Shown: positions 35,294 through 44,159, counted from the stretch's first letter. The stretch: 64,000 nucleotides of DNA from Croceimicrobium sp965656185 (GCA_965656185.1 CBFHJH010000001.1:248001-312000); one strand, 5' to 3'. The notes: a model not told the origin generated them from the sequence alone. Numbers and translations: made by a program.

Positions 35294-36175
35294 ATGCAAG
35301 CTTTTCGTGGCACCGGCGTAGCGCTGGTAACCCCTTTTAAAAAGGACCTTTCGATCGACTTCAATGCTTTAGAGCGTTTGGTAAGTCATTGTATCGAAGG
35401 TGGTGTAGAATATCTCGTGGTGATGGGTACTACCGGAGAAAACCCCGTTTTAAGCAAGCATGAAAAGAAGCAAGTGCTTAAGGCAGTTATTGAGGCGGCC
35501 AATGAGCGCGTGCCGATCGTATATGGCGTAGGTGGCAATAGTACCCAAGCAGTTGTAGAAGAATTGCTATCGGAGGACTTCGGTGGTGTTTCAGCGATCT
35601 TATCCGTATCGCCCTATTACAATAAGCCTACCCAAGAGGGAATCTACCAGCATTATAAATTAATTTGCGAGAACAGCCCCTTACCGATCATATTGTATAA
35701 TGTGCCAGGTCGCACCGGTTCTAATATGACCGCAGATACCACTTTGCGCATTGCTCGTGATTTTGACAATGTTTTTGCGGTAAAAGAAGCTAGTGGAGAC
35801 ATGAATCAGGTGATGCAGATCATCAATGAACGTCCGGAAGGTTTCTTGGTGATAAGTGGTGACGATAATTTAACTTTTCCGATGCTGGCCTTGGGAGGCG
35901 ATGGCGTAATTAGTGTTAGTGGCCAGGCTTTCCCCGCCGTTTTTACCGAAATGGTACGCAAAGCTTTAGCAGAGGATTTTAAAAGCGCCCGTCCTTTACA
36001 CTATCGATTATTCGACATTACCAATATGTTGTTCGAAGAAGGGAACCCAGGCGGAGTAAAGGCTTGTTTAGATATTCAGAATATCATGGAGCCTTATATG
36101 CGCCAACCGCTTTGGCCTATATCCAATGCATTACGACAAAGGCTTGAAGCTGAAATGGAAAAACAAGGATTGTAA
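35294..36175 (+). CDS. dapA: 4-hydroxy-tetrahydrodipicolinate synthase
   Basis: This 293-residue TIM-barrel enzyme condenses pyruvate with aspartate semialdehyde in lysine and diaminopimelate synthesis. The Schiff-base Lys is K164 (VKEASGD), the catalytic Tyr is Y135 in YNVPGRTGSN, and GTTGE (45-49) binds pyruvate. I start at the ATG at 35294; the frame extends 16 codons further into the previous gene. It ends an operon with ligA and the DUF6913-like gene, closed by a strong terminator. Confidence 0.96.
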   Translation: MQAFRGTGVALVTPFKKDLSIDFNALERLVSHCIEGGVEYLVVMGTTGENPVLSKHEKKQVLKAVIEAANERVPIVYGVGGNSTQAVVEELLSEDFGGVSAILSVSPYYNKPTQEGIYQHYKLICENSPLPIILYNVPGRTGSNMTADTTLRIARDFDNVFAVKEASGDMNQVMQIINERPEGFLVISGDDNLTFPMLALGGDGVISVSGQAFPAVFTEMVRKALAEDFKSARPLHYRLFDITNMLFEEGNPGGVKACLDIQNIMEPYMRQPLWPISNALRQRLEAEMEKQGL

Positions 36176-36209
36176 AAAAAAAGAGGCCACGATAGGCCTC
36201 TTTTTTTTT
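36176..36209. terminator. Bidirectional terminator after dapA
   Basis: GAGGCC (36183-36188) pairs with GGCCTC (36195-36200), flanked by a long A-run on the left and nine T on the right. It serves dapA and the convergent membrane-protein gene. Confidence 0.85.
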
Positions 36210-36221
36210 GTTGTTCGAAAA

Positions 36222-36695
36222 TCAAGATTTTGCTAACTCTACGGTCGGTTTCTTTAATAACTGAATCGCCATGTAACTGATCACAAAGGCCGATCCAAAT
36301 CCTTCTATAAATACTATTCCTGCAGCTGATACCGGACTAATAAAAGGACTGGCACTTTCCATTTCGGCTATTTCACCCATAAAGGTGGGGTCCATAAGAT
36401 CCAAATAAAGGGCTAAGAAGACCGAAAAGCTAGCTATACCTATAAAGGCTGTGCGCATAGCAACTTTAAAGTGCTCTATGAAAGTCCCATATCGTTCTTC
36501 TTGCATAGAATTGCGGTACTTGGTGATTACCTGGTGTATTACCATAAACAGAATTAGGGCGTTAAACACTCTTAGGTAATACTCATGTCCTAATCCCACC
36601 AGGCGCATCACCAAGAAATAGGCCGTTAAAAATAGACCTAACGCAATTCCATAGTTTCTTGAAATCCTTAATCCGTACCGCTTAAAATTATCCAT
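36222..36695 (-). CDS. Four-helix membrane protein of unknown function (DUF4199-like topology)
   Basis: This protein has 157 residues from the ATG at 36695; a TTG two codons earlier also opens the frame. Hydrophobic segments lie near residues 14-32, 38-53, 78-98 and 122-143. The layout resembles DUF4199 membrane proteins, but the match is by shape only. It follows the next-upstream gene by two bases and is probably co-transcribed with it. Confidence 0.65.
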   Translation of the reverse strand: MDNFKRYGLRISRNYGIALGLFLTAYFLVMRLVGLGHEYYLRVFNALILFMVIHQVITKYRNSMQEERYGTFIEHFKVAMRTAFIGIASFSVFLALYLDLMDPTFMGEIAEMESASPFISPVSAAGIVFIEGFGSAFVISYMAIQLLKKPTVELAKS

Positions 36696-36697
36696 CT

Positions 36698-37282
36698 TCA
36701 ATTTTTTAAGGTTAGCTTAAAATAATCCTCGAGGGTTATTTCGGCGTCTAAGGAACTGGCTTTATTTGTGAAAAGCCGTTTTAGAGTATCGTCACCATGG
36801 GCTAAATAAACCGCCTTTTCTTCTAAGATCGAAGTGTAGACTTTGGCGGCAATGCGAAAATGACCCTCGCGATTGATCCCCAGCAGATTTTCTGCATCAG
36901 GGTATTTATCGAATATAACTCGCAGGGAATCATATTGTTCATAGGCTTTTCCAGCGGAAGCGAAAATGAAAACTTCTTCTGCGCCAGGGTAATGGACTAT
37001 AGCGAAGTTTAAATTGCTACTATCTCTTTCGCTGCTGCGCCTTTTTAAACGATAAATGGTAGTTGGAGCTTTAGAACGCGTATCGATATGGTAATAATAG
37101 GAACGGATATTATTGAAGTACATCCGGGAATCGGCAGTAGACTTAAAGCTTACAGCTTGATAATCTACTGGTTTAATTTCGGGGGCAAAGAGAAAGGCCA
37201 AGGCCAATAGGGTGGCCATCGTAAGGATGAACCAGCGCACGGGTGGAGCAAGGTTTTTAAAATTTTGCCAATAATTAGCCAT
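36698..37282 (-). CDS. Membrane-anchored protein of unknown function
   Basis: This 194-residue protein has a single N-terminal membrane segment (VRWFILTMATLLALAFLFAP) and an outward-facing hydrophilic domain with no motif I recognise. The pattern YFNNIRSYYYHIDTRSK and NFAIVHYPGAEEVFIFASAG suggests a beta-rich fold. It heads a two-gene unit with the four-helix membrane protein. The promoter is not evident. It is divergent from the carotenoid genes. Confidence 0.65.
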   Translation of the reverse strand: MANYWQNFKNLAPPVRWFILTMATLLALAFLFAPEIKPVDYQAVSFKSTADSRMYFNNIRSYYYHIDTRSKAPTTIYRLKRRSSERDSSNLNFAIVHYPGAEEVFIFASAGKAYEQYDSLRVIFDKYPDAENLLGINREGHFRIAAKVYTSILEEKAVYLAHGDDTLKRLFTNKASSLDAEITLEDYFKLTLKN

Positions 37283-37331
37283 AGCATCTAAACATCCGGA
37301 GCTTTAATTAGTTTTAAGCTCTGTTTACCTA

Positions 37332-38813
37332 ATGAAGCAAAAAGCGATTATAATTGGCAGTGGATTAGCTGGCCTTGCTACGGCTTGCCGACTGGCATCT
37401 GCCGGCAAAGAAGTGGTAGTTTACGAGGCGGCCGATGGTCCTGGTGGTAAGCTAAGGGTTATCGGCGATGATCGTTACCGATTCGACGCGGGACCTTCGC
37501 TCTTTACTTTGCCACATTTAGTGGATGAGTTGATCGCTGCGTGTGGTAAAAGCCCACGCGACTATTTTAATTACGGCCGAAAGACGGTCGCTTGTGTGTA
37601 TTATTGGGAAGATGGCACTCGTCTATTGGCTTCCGCCGAAGCGCAGACCTTCGCGGAAGAGGCTGAAAAGAAACTTGGCGTTTCTGCGCATGGTCTTTTA
37701 AAGTATCTTGAGAAATCAGCCTATGTATTTAAATACACCGAAAAGGTCTTCCTGCGGAAGTCGCTACATAAACTAAGCACCTATTTAAGCACCTCAACCT
37801 TGAAGTCCTTGCTCAGGATCCATAAGCTGCACCTTAATCAAACCTTACATCAGGTTAATGAGCAAAAGTTACAGCATCCCAAATTGGTGCAGCTTTTCGA
37901 TCGGTTTGCCACATATAATGGCAGTAGCCCTTATCTCACGCCTGGGGTAATGACCAGCATCCCACACTTGGAACATAATGTAGGCACCTTTTACCCAAAA
38001 GGAGGGATGTATGCCATCACCGAAGCTTTGTATCGCTTAGCCAAGGATTTGGGGGTAGAGTTTTACTTTGAAGCCAAGGTGGATAAGATCTTAGTGGACC
38101 CGAATCGGAGGGTACGCGGAGTTTGGGTAAATGGTGAAGAACGCTATGCGGATCTGGTGATCAGCAATATGGACATTGTTCCCACCTATCGACAATTAAT
38201 GCCTCAAGAAAAGGCCCCGGAAAAGACTCTACAACAAGAGCGAAGTTCCTCGGCCTTAATATTTTATTGGGGAATTAAAAAGGAGTTTCCACAACTGGAC
38301 CTGCACAATATCTTCTTCAGCAATGATTACCGTGAAGAGTTTAAAGACATATTTGATCATAAAAAAGTGAGCGACGACCCCACGGTCTATGTAAATGTTA
38401 GCTCTAAAGAAGGGGAGGGAGATGCCCCTCCCGGCTGTGAGAATTGGTTCGTAATGGTGAATGTTCCAGGAAATGTAGGACAAGATTGGGAAGCTTGGAT
38501 TCCTCAGATCCGAAATGTGGTGCTGAATAAATTAGGGCGCATATTAGGAGAGGACATCGAAAGTTTGATCGAGTTCGAAGATCTTTTAGATCCTCGCTTG
38601 ATCGAAAAAAGGACTTCATCTTTCCAAGGATCACTTTATGGCGCGGGTTCCAATGATACCTTCTCGGCTTTTCTTCGTCATCCCAATTTTAGCAGGAAAG
38701 TGAAGGGCTTGTACTTCTGCGGGGGATCGGTTCATCCGGGAGGAGGTATTCCTTTATGCTTGATGGGGGCCGAGATCACTGCTAACCTAATTGCGCAGGA
38801 TTATGCGAGATAG
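37332..38813 (+). CDS. crtD: Carotenoid desaturase, CrtD-like (1-hydroxycarotenoid 3,4-desaturase)
   Basis: This 493-residue FAD enzyme of the phytoene-desaturase family starts with IIIGSGLAGLATACRLASAG, the dinucleotide motif. RFDAGPSLFTLPH follows, and GLYFCGGSVHPGGGIPLCLM closes the FAD domain. The family covers CrtI, CrtD and related enzymes. I favour CrtD because CruF and CrtZ follow directly and no phytoene synthase (CrtB), the usual CrtI partner, is present. It would introduce the 3',4' double bond after CruF adds the 1'-hydroxyl. The start lies 49 bases from the divergent gene; the 3' end overlaps cruF. Confidence 0.82.
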   Translation: MKQKAIIIGSGLAGLATACRLASAGKEVVVYEAADGPGGKLRVIGDDRYRFDAGPSLFTLPHLVDELIAACGKSPRDYFNYGRKTVACVYYWEDGTRLLASAEAQTFAEEAEKKLGVSAHGLLKYLEKSAYVFKYTEKVFLRKSLHKLSTYLSTSTLKSLLRIHKLHLNQTLHQVNEQKLQHPKLVQLFDRFATYNGSSPYLTPGVMTSIPHLEHNVGTFYPKGGMYAITEALYRLAKDLGVEFYFEAKVDKILVDPNRRVRGVWVNGEERYADLVISNMDIVPTYRQLMPQEKAPEKTLQQERSSSALIFYWGIKKEFPQLDLHNIFFSNDYREEFKDIFDHKKVSDDPTVYVNVSSKEGEGDAPPGCENWFVMVNVPGNVGQDWEAWIPQIRNVVLNKLGRILGEDIESLIEFEDLLDPRLIEKRTSSFQGSLYGAGSNDTFSAFLRHPNFSRKVKGLYFCGGSVHPGGGIPLCLMGAEITANLIAQDYAR

Positions 38814-39447
38814 GCTTGTTTCCTTTGCCCGACAGTATGGTTTTTGGGTCTTACTAGTCATTCATTTTTTCGGGGTGATCATGATGTCCTATGTAGATCT
38901 CGACCTATTTGCCAGCTTCACCCCGCTAAATCTTTTGCTATCGGCTCTATTGCTTTTTTTAGCTAGTGCCCAAACGGAGTGGAAGGCATTATTCTATTTT
39001 TTCAGCGCTAGTTTTTTGATCGGCTTTGGGGCCGAGGTTTTAGGTACCCAAACAGGCTTTCCTTTTGGAGAATACTGGTATTTACCCAAGCTTGGTCCAC
39101 AGCGGATCGGAGTACCATTGATCATTGGAGTCAATTGGTTTTTATTAGCTTACTCTTCAGCCCTCTGGGCGGCAAAATGGTTCTCTAATTTATGGATTCG
39201 GGTCTTGGTGGCCGCGGCCCTCATGGTAGGTCTCGATTTTTTTATTGAACCGCTTTGCGAAACTCTTGGTTTTTGGGCCTGGCGCGCTAAAGTAGCGCCA
39301 TGGGAAAACTATTTGGGCTGGTATGGGGTTTCTATAGTGGTACAAGCGATCTTTGTAAGTTTAAAGATCAAAAATGATAACCCTTTGGCCCGTGGCTATT
39401 TAATGCTGGTGGCTTTATTTTTTATAATGCTCAATATCTTGTTATGA
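38803..39447 (+). CDS. cruF: Carotenoid 1,2-hydratase, CruF type
   Basis: This 214-residue integral membrane protein of the carotenoid-biosynthesis family (PF04240) has about seven hydrophobic segments and the signature GFGAEVLGTQTGFPFGEYWY followed by GVPLIIGVNWF. CruF adds water across the terminal double bond of gamma-carotene or lycopene to give the 1'-hydroxy end group. I start at the ATG at 38803; the frame also opens at a TTG at 38791. It overlaps crtD by 11 bases and crtZ by 4. Confidence 0.87.
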   Translation: MRDRLVSFARQYGFWVLLVIHFFGVIMMSYVDLDLFASFTPLNLLLSALLLFLASAQTEWKALFYFFSASFLIGFGAEVLGTQTGFPFGEYWYLPKLGPQRIGVPLIIGVNWFLLAYSSALWAAKWFSNLWIRVLVAAALMVGLDFFIEPLCETLGFWAWRAKVAPWENYLGWYGVSIVVQAIFVSLKIKNDNPLARGYLMLVALFFIMLNILL

Positions 39448-39935
39448 CCTGGTACTGGATTACCTTGATCGTCTTCCTCACTTTCTGGTTTATGGAGTTC
39501 ATGGCTTGGTTTACCCATAAATACGTAATGCATGGTTTCCTATGGTCTTTGCACGACGACCATCACAATAAGAAACCGGGGTTTTTTGAGAAGAACGATG
39601 CTTTCTTTCTCATTTTCGCGGTGCCTTCTTGGTTATGTATAATGCTTGGGATGATGAACGACTCTTGGATCTCCGTGAGTATTGGCGCAGGAATTGCTGT
39701 TTATGGCTTTGCTTATTTTATAGTGCATGAGGTTTTTATACACCGTCGCTTTAATTGGTTTAAAAACACCAATAATCTTTACCTCGCTGCGGTTTTAAGA
39801 GCTCATAAAATGCACCATAAACATTTAGGAAAAAATCCAGGGGAGAGTTACGGAATGTTAGTAATACACCCCAAGTACCTCAAAGCGGAAATTCAGGCGC
39901 GTCGCAAGAAAAAAGCTAAAGTATCTGTAGCCTAG
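39444..39935 (+). CDS. crtZ: Beta-carotene 3-hydroxylase
   Basis: This 163-residue di-iron membrane enzyme has the His boxes HKYVMH, HDDHH, HEVFIHRR and HKMHHKH at residues ~27-130, four membrane segments, and a basic C-terminus. It hydroxylates C-3 of beta-ionone rings with O2. With CruF and CrtD upstream it would complete a saproxanthin-like or related end group. It is coupled to cruF by a four-base overlap and is last in the cassette. Confidence 0.93.
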   Translation: MTWYWITLIVFLTFWFMEFMAWFTHKYVMHGFLWSLHDDHHNKKPGFFEKNDAFFLIFAVPSWLCIMLGMMNDSWISVSIGAGIAVYGFAYFIVHEVFIHRRFNWFKNTNNLYLAAVLRAHKMHHKHLGKNPGESYGMLVIHPKYLKAEIQARRKKKAKVSVA

Positions 39936-39969
39936 AAGCATGAAAGGCCAATCGAAATAAGCTTCGACT

Positions 39970-40470
39970 TTATTGTACCACTACCGAAAAAGGTTCGGCT
40001 TCGATATTAACGCTAACGTGTTCTTTTAGGGAGGTAGAAAGAGATAAACCTTTAAAATCAGCTTTAACAGGGTATCTTTTATGATTTCGATCCACTAACA
40101 CCACCGTTTTCATCGATCTGATCGGAAAGTCAAGGAAGTATTTCACTCCATAGATTAAGGTAGAGCCAGATTTTAGGACATCATCCACCAAGACAATATT
40201 CTGACCGTTTAAATCCATTGCGGGCTCTAGAATAGGTTTAGAATCGATCGGTTCATCCTTGTCGAAGCGCAAACGACATAGCTCGGTATCAATATCGGCG
40301 ATGGCTTCTAATTGATCTTTAAGGACCTGCGCTAAAAAATACCCGCGCTCGGCAATACCGGCTAACACTACTCTAGGTTGATCTTGAAATTCTTCAAAGA
40401 TCTGCCAAGCGATTCGCTTGATGCGATCTTTCACTTCTTTATCATTCAATACTTCGGTTGTGTTGGCCAT
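39970..40470 (-). CDS. Phosphoribosyltransferase, PyrR-like
   Basis: This 166-residue type I PRTase has the PRPP-binding loop NIVLVDDVLKSGSTLIYGVK and the earlier RVVLAGIAERGYFLAQVLKD. The order matches PyrR/uracil PRTase-like enzymes. True PyrR also binds pyr mRNA, but no pyr gene or attenuator is adjacent here. It lies behind a full promoter. Biochemical role: probably base or nucleoside salvage, unproven. Confidence 0.82.
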   Translation of the reverse strand: MANTTEVLNDKEVKDRIKRIAWQIFEEFQDQPRVVLAGIAERGYFLAQVLKDQLEAIADIDTELCRLRFDKDEPIDSKPILEPAMDLNGQNIVLVDDVLKSGSTLIYGVKYFLDFPIRSMKTVVLVDRNHKRYPVKADFKGLSLSTSLKEHVSVNIEAEPFSVVVQ

Positions 40471-40483
40471 GGCTTCTTTTTAG

Positions 40484-40512
40484 CAAAGATACATCATGCA
40501 AGGAGCTCCAAG
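40484..40512 (-). promoter_or_regulatory. Promoter of the phosphoribosyltransferase gene
   Basis: On the minus strand CTTG (40512-40509) is followed after 17 bases by TATCTTTG (40491-40484), 13 bases before the start codon. The -33 half lies inside the 3' end of the methyltransferase gene. Confidence 0.55.
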
Positions 40513-41075
40513 AAAAATTCTCGGCCCTCTCTGGGTTTGATCGATGAGCGAGCGGTTTCAAATCGCTTAATAGTAAAGTGGGACTCAAATAAAGCGCGGT
40601 ATTCCGGCTCGGAACCACCAAAGGGTGGTCCTTCTTTAGTCAAGGGGAAGTTAAACCAGAGCCCCATTAGAATTCCACCATGGTTTAAAAGATCCTTCAT
40701 TTTTACAACGTAATTTGATCTTAGCTGAGGGTCTAAGGCACAGAAGAAGGTTTGTTCTACAATAAGGTCATAGCTTCCCTCATGATTAAAAAAGTTATCT
40801 TGAATTAATTGTGCTTGCTCTAAAATAGGGGCGCGCTTCTTCGCTTCCTTCAAGGCAGTGCTGCTCCAATCCAAAACACTCAGATTGTGGTAACCATGCC
40901 TTAAGAGCCATTCGGCTTCATAGGCATGTCCGGCACCTGGGATAAGGATCCTGGCTTCTTTGGATACCTGGCTTTTAAAGTATTCGGTTAAGGCGGGGTT
41001 AGCATAGCCAATATCCCAACCGGTTTGATGAGAACGATAACGTTCTTCCCAATATTTGGCATCTAATTCCTTCAT
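40494..41075 (-). CDS. SAM-dependent methyltransferase, TPMT (thiopurine/thiol) family
   Basis: This 193-residue enzyme starts KELDAKYWEERYRSHQTGWD, typical of the thiopurine S-methyltransferase group. GWDIGYANPALTEYF, the SAM-binding LIPGAGHAYEAEWLLRHGYH and YDLIVEQTFFCALDPQLR follow. Bacterial relatives methylate thiols, selenium or tellurium compounds. I start at the ATG at 41075, since the three residues before it are not conserved in the family. It reads toward the phosphoribosyltransferase gene, 23 bases away. Confidence 0.88.
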   Translation of the reverse strand: MKELDAKYWEERYRSHQTGWDIGYANPALTEYFKSQVSKEARILIPGAGHAYEAEWLLRHGYHNLSVLDWSSTALKEAKKRAPILEQAQLIQDNFFNHEGSYDLIVEQTFFCALDPQLRSNYVVKMKDLLNHGGILMGLWFNFPLTKEGPPFGGSEPEYRALFESHFTIKRFETARSSIKPREGREFFLELLA

Positions 41076-41219
41076 TACCTGCAAAGCAAATCAATTATCA
41101 GACACCTTACGCTGTAAATATTGCAGTAAAATGCGCAAATCTGTCGCCTGACAAAATTGCGATTTTGAACAATTCCGGGTCAAAACCGCTTAAAAACGAT
41201 AGAAAACCAATCAACTTTA

Positions 41220-41306
41220 ATGAAAAACCACAAAAAAATGCTAGAAAAGGACGGCTTGCACAAAGCTTGTTCTTATTGTGGTAGTAAATCAAATTCATTT
41301 TACTAA
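41220..41306 (+). CDS. Possible 28-residue ORF with CxxC, upstream of proC
   Basis: An ATG at 41220 opens 28 codons ending at a TAA 14 bases before the proC ATG; an in-frame ATG also lies at 41238. The product is basic, with a CSYCG motif like a zinc knuckle (KMLEKDGLHKACSYCGSKSN). It contains no proline, so it is not an ordinary proline-sensing leader peptide. Such short ORFs arise by chance, and nothing but position supports this one. Confidence 0.25.
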   Translation: MKNHKKMLEKDGLHKACSYCGSKSNSFY

Positions 41307-41319
41307 TCAAAAAAACAAA

Positions 41320-42126
41320 ATGAAAGTACTTGTTATAGGCGCGGGCAACATGGGCCTCGCCTACGCGGACGCTATTGCTAAATCTAATCATCTTAAAAAA
41401 GGTGACTTAATGATTTTCGACAATGCTTCTGCAAAAACCAAAGAACTCCAAAAAATCAACCACTTCGATGTGTATGAGCAATTGGACCATTGCGCCGAAT
41501 TAGCCGACATCATATTTTTAGCGGTTAAGCCTTATCACATTAACGACCTTTTCGCCGATCTGAAAGGTCACCTTTCGGAAGATCAAATCGTAATTTCTAT
41601 CATGGCGGGAGTGTCTATCGACACCATGCAAGAAGGATTGGGCTTGCCTAAAGTAGTGCGAGCTATGCCTAATTTACCTGCTCAAGTAGGAAAGGGTTTA
41701 ACCACTTTCACCGCCTCCGACGAAGTAAGTCGATTAGAGCTATCTACCGTAGAAAGTATTCTAGATACTACCGGGCGCAGTATTAAGTTGGATAATGAAA
41801 ATGACATCGACGCTTCCACCGGTATTTCCGGCTCTGGACCTGCTTATGTCTTCTATTTCATGCAAAGTATGCTCGAAGCAGCCCTAAAAATGGGCTTTAG
41901 CGAATACGATTCCAAAGTATTGGTTAGTGCCACTTTTGAAGGAGCGATCGAGCTCTTTAAAACTCATAAACTCAGTCCTGAAACCTGGATGGAAAAAGTC
42001 GCTTCCAAAGGCGGTACCACCCAAGCAGCTCTAGATTCTATGGAAGATAATAATGTGAAGGAACTTATTCAGGAAGCCGCATTTGCTGCCTTTAACCGTG
42101 CGGTAGAATTAGGAAAAGATAAATAG
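41320..42126 (+). CDS. proC: Pyrroline-5-carboxylate reductase
   Basis: This 268-residue Rossmann enzyme reduces pyrroline-5-carboxylate to proline with NAD(P)H. The nucleotide motif is VLVIGAGNMGLAYADAIAKS, and the signature ISGSGPAYVFYFMQSMLEAA with the substrate loop (SKGGTTQAAL) lies in the C-terminal domain. I start at the ATG at 41320; the frame extends 14 codons upstream without conserved residues. It is followed two bases later by proB and then proA, giving all three steps from glutamate to proline. Confidence 0.95.
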   Translation: MKVLVIGAGNMGLAYADAIAKSNHLKKGDLMIFDNASAKTKELQKINHFDVYEQLDHCAELADIIFLAVKPYHINDLFADLKGHLSEDQIVISIMAGVSIDTMQEGLGLPKVVRAMPNLPAQVGKGLTTFTASDEVSRLELSTVESILDTTGRSIKLDNENDIDASTGISGSGPAYVFYFMQSMLEAALKMGFSEYDSKVLVSATFEGAIELFKTHKLSPETWMEKVASKGGTTQAALDSMEDNNVKELIQEAAFAAFNRAVELGKDK

Positions 42127-42128
42127 TC

Positions 42129-42941
42129 ATGACCGAATTAAAGACGGATAGGGATATAAAAAGAGTAGTGGTGAAAGTAGGCACTAATGTGATGACCAAT
42201 AAGGATAATCGCATCGTGGTACCGATCCTTAAAGGCATGGTAGAACAGATCGCCGCTTTGTATGAACAGGATATCATGACCATTTTGGTAAGCTCCGGTT
42301 CGGTAATTGCCGGAATGGAGGTTATGGATAGTGATATCGATGACGAAACCATCCGACGTCAGGTCTTCTCGGCAGTTGGGCAACCCCGAATGATGCGCCA
42401 TTACTACAGTATTTTCCACGATTACGGTATGCGTTGTGCCCAAGTTTTGGCCACTAAACGGGATTTTAGTCCTGGTAAGCATCGCGAAAACATGATTAAT
42501 TGCTACGAGGGTTTACTCTCTCAAGGCATTATCCCCATTGCTAATGAGGACGATGCAGTGAGTTTGAGCATGTCCATGTTTTCCGATAATGATGAGTTAG
42601 CCAGCTTAGTGGCAGAACTGACCAATGCCGATATGCTTATTTTACTTACTGATACAGATGGTCTTTACACCGGTCATCCAGACCATGAAGATAGCCGCTT
42701 GATCAGTACCGTTACTCCCGAACAAGATGTAGAGAAATACATCCAAAAATCGGAAAAAGGTGAAGCGGAAGGTAGAGGTGGTATGGAAAGTAAGCTTGGC
42801 GTAGCAAAGGCGACCGCTAAAAAAGATATTCCAACCTTTATCGCTAATGGTAAAAGAGATCGGGTCATTATCGACTTGGTCGAAGGTAAACAGATCGGTA
42901 CTCGCATTATAGAACCAAAATTTCAAACAAACGAAAAATGA
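42129..42941 (+). CDS. proB: Glutamate 5-kinase (without PUA domain)
   Basis: This 270-residue amino-acid kinase begins the proline pathway. RVVVKVGTNVMTNKDNRIV and TILVSSGSVIAGMEV form the nucleotide site; IPIANEDDAV and DNDELASLVAELTNADMLIL bind glutamate and ATP, and GGMESKLGVAKATA closes the fold. Many ProB proteins have a C-terminal PUA domain (~370 residues); it is absent here, and absence of PUA is seen in other species. It overlaps proA by four bases, which suits channelling of unstable glutamyl phosphate. Confidence 0.94.
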   Translation: MTELKTDRDIKRVVVKVGTNVMTNKDNRIVVPILKGMVEQIAALYEQDIMTILVSSGSVIAGMEVMDSDIDDETIRRQVFSAVGQPRMMRHYYSIFHDYGMRCAQVLATKRDFSPGKHRENMINCYEGLLSQGIIPIANEDDAVSLSMSMFSDNDELASLVAELTNADMLILLTDTDGLYTGHPDHEDSRLISTVTPEQDVEKYIQKSEKGEAEGRGGMESKLGVAKATAKKDIPTFIANGKRDRVIIDLVEGKQIGTRIIEPKFQTNEK

Positions 42942-44137
42942 AACTATTAGATACAGCATTAAAGAATAAAGTACTGGCCAGCATGGTGCGAATCCTAGAA
43001 GAGGATCGCGCTGAGATCTTGGCCGCAAATAAAATGGACCTCGATGCTTTTGATCGTGATGATCAGGCACTATACGATCGATTGGTGGCCGACGATAAGA
43101 AAATAGACGGCATGATTAATTCGGTGAAAGAGGTGATGGATCAAAAGGATCCCGTAGGACAAGTTAAGGAGGAGCGTGATTTAGAAAATGGTCTACGCAT
43201 TCTTAATAAGACAGCCCCGTTTGGTACTATCATGATTATTTATGAGAGTCGCCCCGATGTAACTATAGAAGCGGCTGTTTTAGCTTTTAAAGCCAATAAT
43301 AAGATTCTTTTAAAAGGAGGGAAGGAAGCCAAGCACAGTAATAAGACTTTGGTAAACTGTTGGCACAAAGCCTTAAAGGAGAATGGTTTAAGTGAAGATT
43401 GGATCCAGTTCATGGAAATGAATCGCGAGCAAACGCAAGCTTTTCTACGGGAACCAGATCAAGCCTTAGATCTAATCGTACCGCGCGGTGGCGAACGCTT
43501 GATCCAATTTGTGAAAGACCACGCCAAATGTGCAGTATTGGTAAGCGGACGCGGTAATAACTTTGCCTATCTCGCGCCCGATGCAGAAATGGAAAAAAGT
43601 TTAGCGGTTATCCTCAACGCTAAGACCGATAAAATTTCTGCATGCAATGCCTTGGATAAGATCTTGATCGATCAAAATCACCCCAACTTCGAGAACTTGG
43701 TTAAAAATACTGCTAAGATTCTACAAGATGCTGGGGTTAGCCTTGCGGCAGATAAGACTTGTGCTAACTTTATCGAAGAGGCCGAAGCTTTAGGCGACGA
43801 GTCTATTTGGTATGAAGAATTCTTAGCCATGCGAGCCGTAATTGCCGCAGTAGATGGTCGTGCGAATGCCACGGATATGATCAATAAATATTCTGGTGGC
43901 CACTCTGTAACCATATTTACTGAAGACAAAGAAGCGGCCCAAGAATTTATGGAGGAAATCGATGCTGCAGCGGTCTATCACAACGCTTCTACGCGTTTTA
44001 CCGATGGCGGAGCCATGGGAGTAGGAGCAGAGCTTGCTATTAGCACCGACAAACTGCATCACCGGGGGCCATTAGGCTTGCCGCAGTTGGTAACGAATAA
44101 ATACTATGTGTACGGTGACGGTCAAGTGCGCGTATAA
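42938..44137 (+). CDS. proA: Glutamate-5-semialdehyde dehydrogenase
   Basis: This 399-residue aldehyde-dehydrogenase-superfamily enzyme reduces glutamyl phosphate to the semialdehyde with NADPH. APFGTIMIIYESRPDVTIEA is the ProA signature, VPRGGERLIQFV follows, and the catalytic Cys is C236 in DKISACNALD. SGGHSVTIFTEDKEAAQEFM and the C-terminal RGPLGLPQLVTNKYYVYG are also typical. Length is close to normal. It ends the proC-proB-proA unit, before a strong terminator. Confidence 0.95.
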   Translation: MKLLDTALKNKVLASMVRILEEDRAEILAANKMDLDAFDRDDQALYDRLVADDKKIDGMINSVKEVMDQKDPVGQVKEERDLENGLRILNKTAPFGTIMIIYESRPDVTIEAAVLAFKANNKILLKGGKEAKHSNKTLVNCWHKALKENGLSEDWIQFMEMNREQTQAFLREPDQALDLIVPRGGERLIQFVKDHAKCAVLVSGRGNNFAYLAPDAEMEKSLAVILNAKTDKISACNALDKILIDQNHPNFENLVKNTAKILQDAGVSLAADKTCANFIEEAEALGDESIWYEEFLAMRAVIAAVDGRANATDMINKYSGGHSVTIFTEDKEAAQEFMEEIDAAAVYHNASTRFTDGGAMGVGAELAISTDKLHHRGPLGLPQLVTNKYYVYGDGQVRV

Positions 44138-44159
44138 AACGCAATAACTTTCTAGCATT

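Noticed and set aside
38803..39935. Interpretation of the cassette as complete zeaxanthin synthesis
   Set aside because: CrtE, CrtB and CrtY are not in the window, and CruF points to a 1'-hydroxylated monocyclic product rather than zeaxanthin.
41107..41391. 94-codon minus-strand ORF over the proC start
   Set aside because: It lies antisense to the proC 5' end and the upstream gap, has no family pattern and no promoter match. A shadow ORF is more likely.
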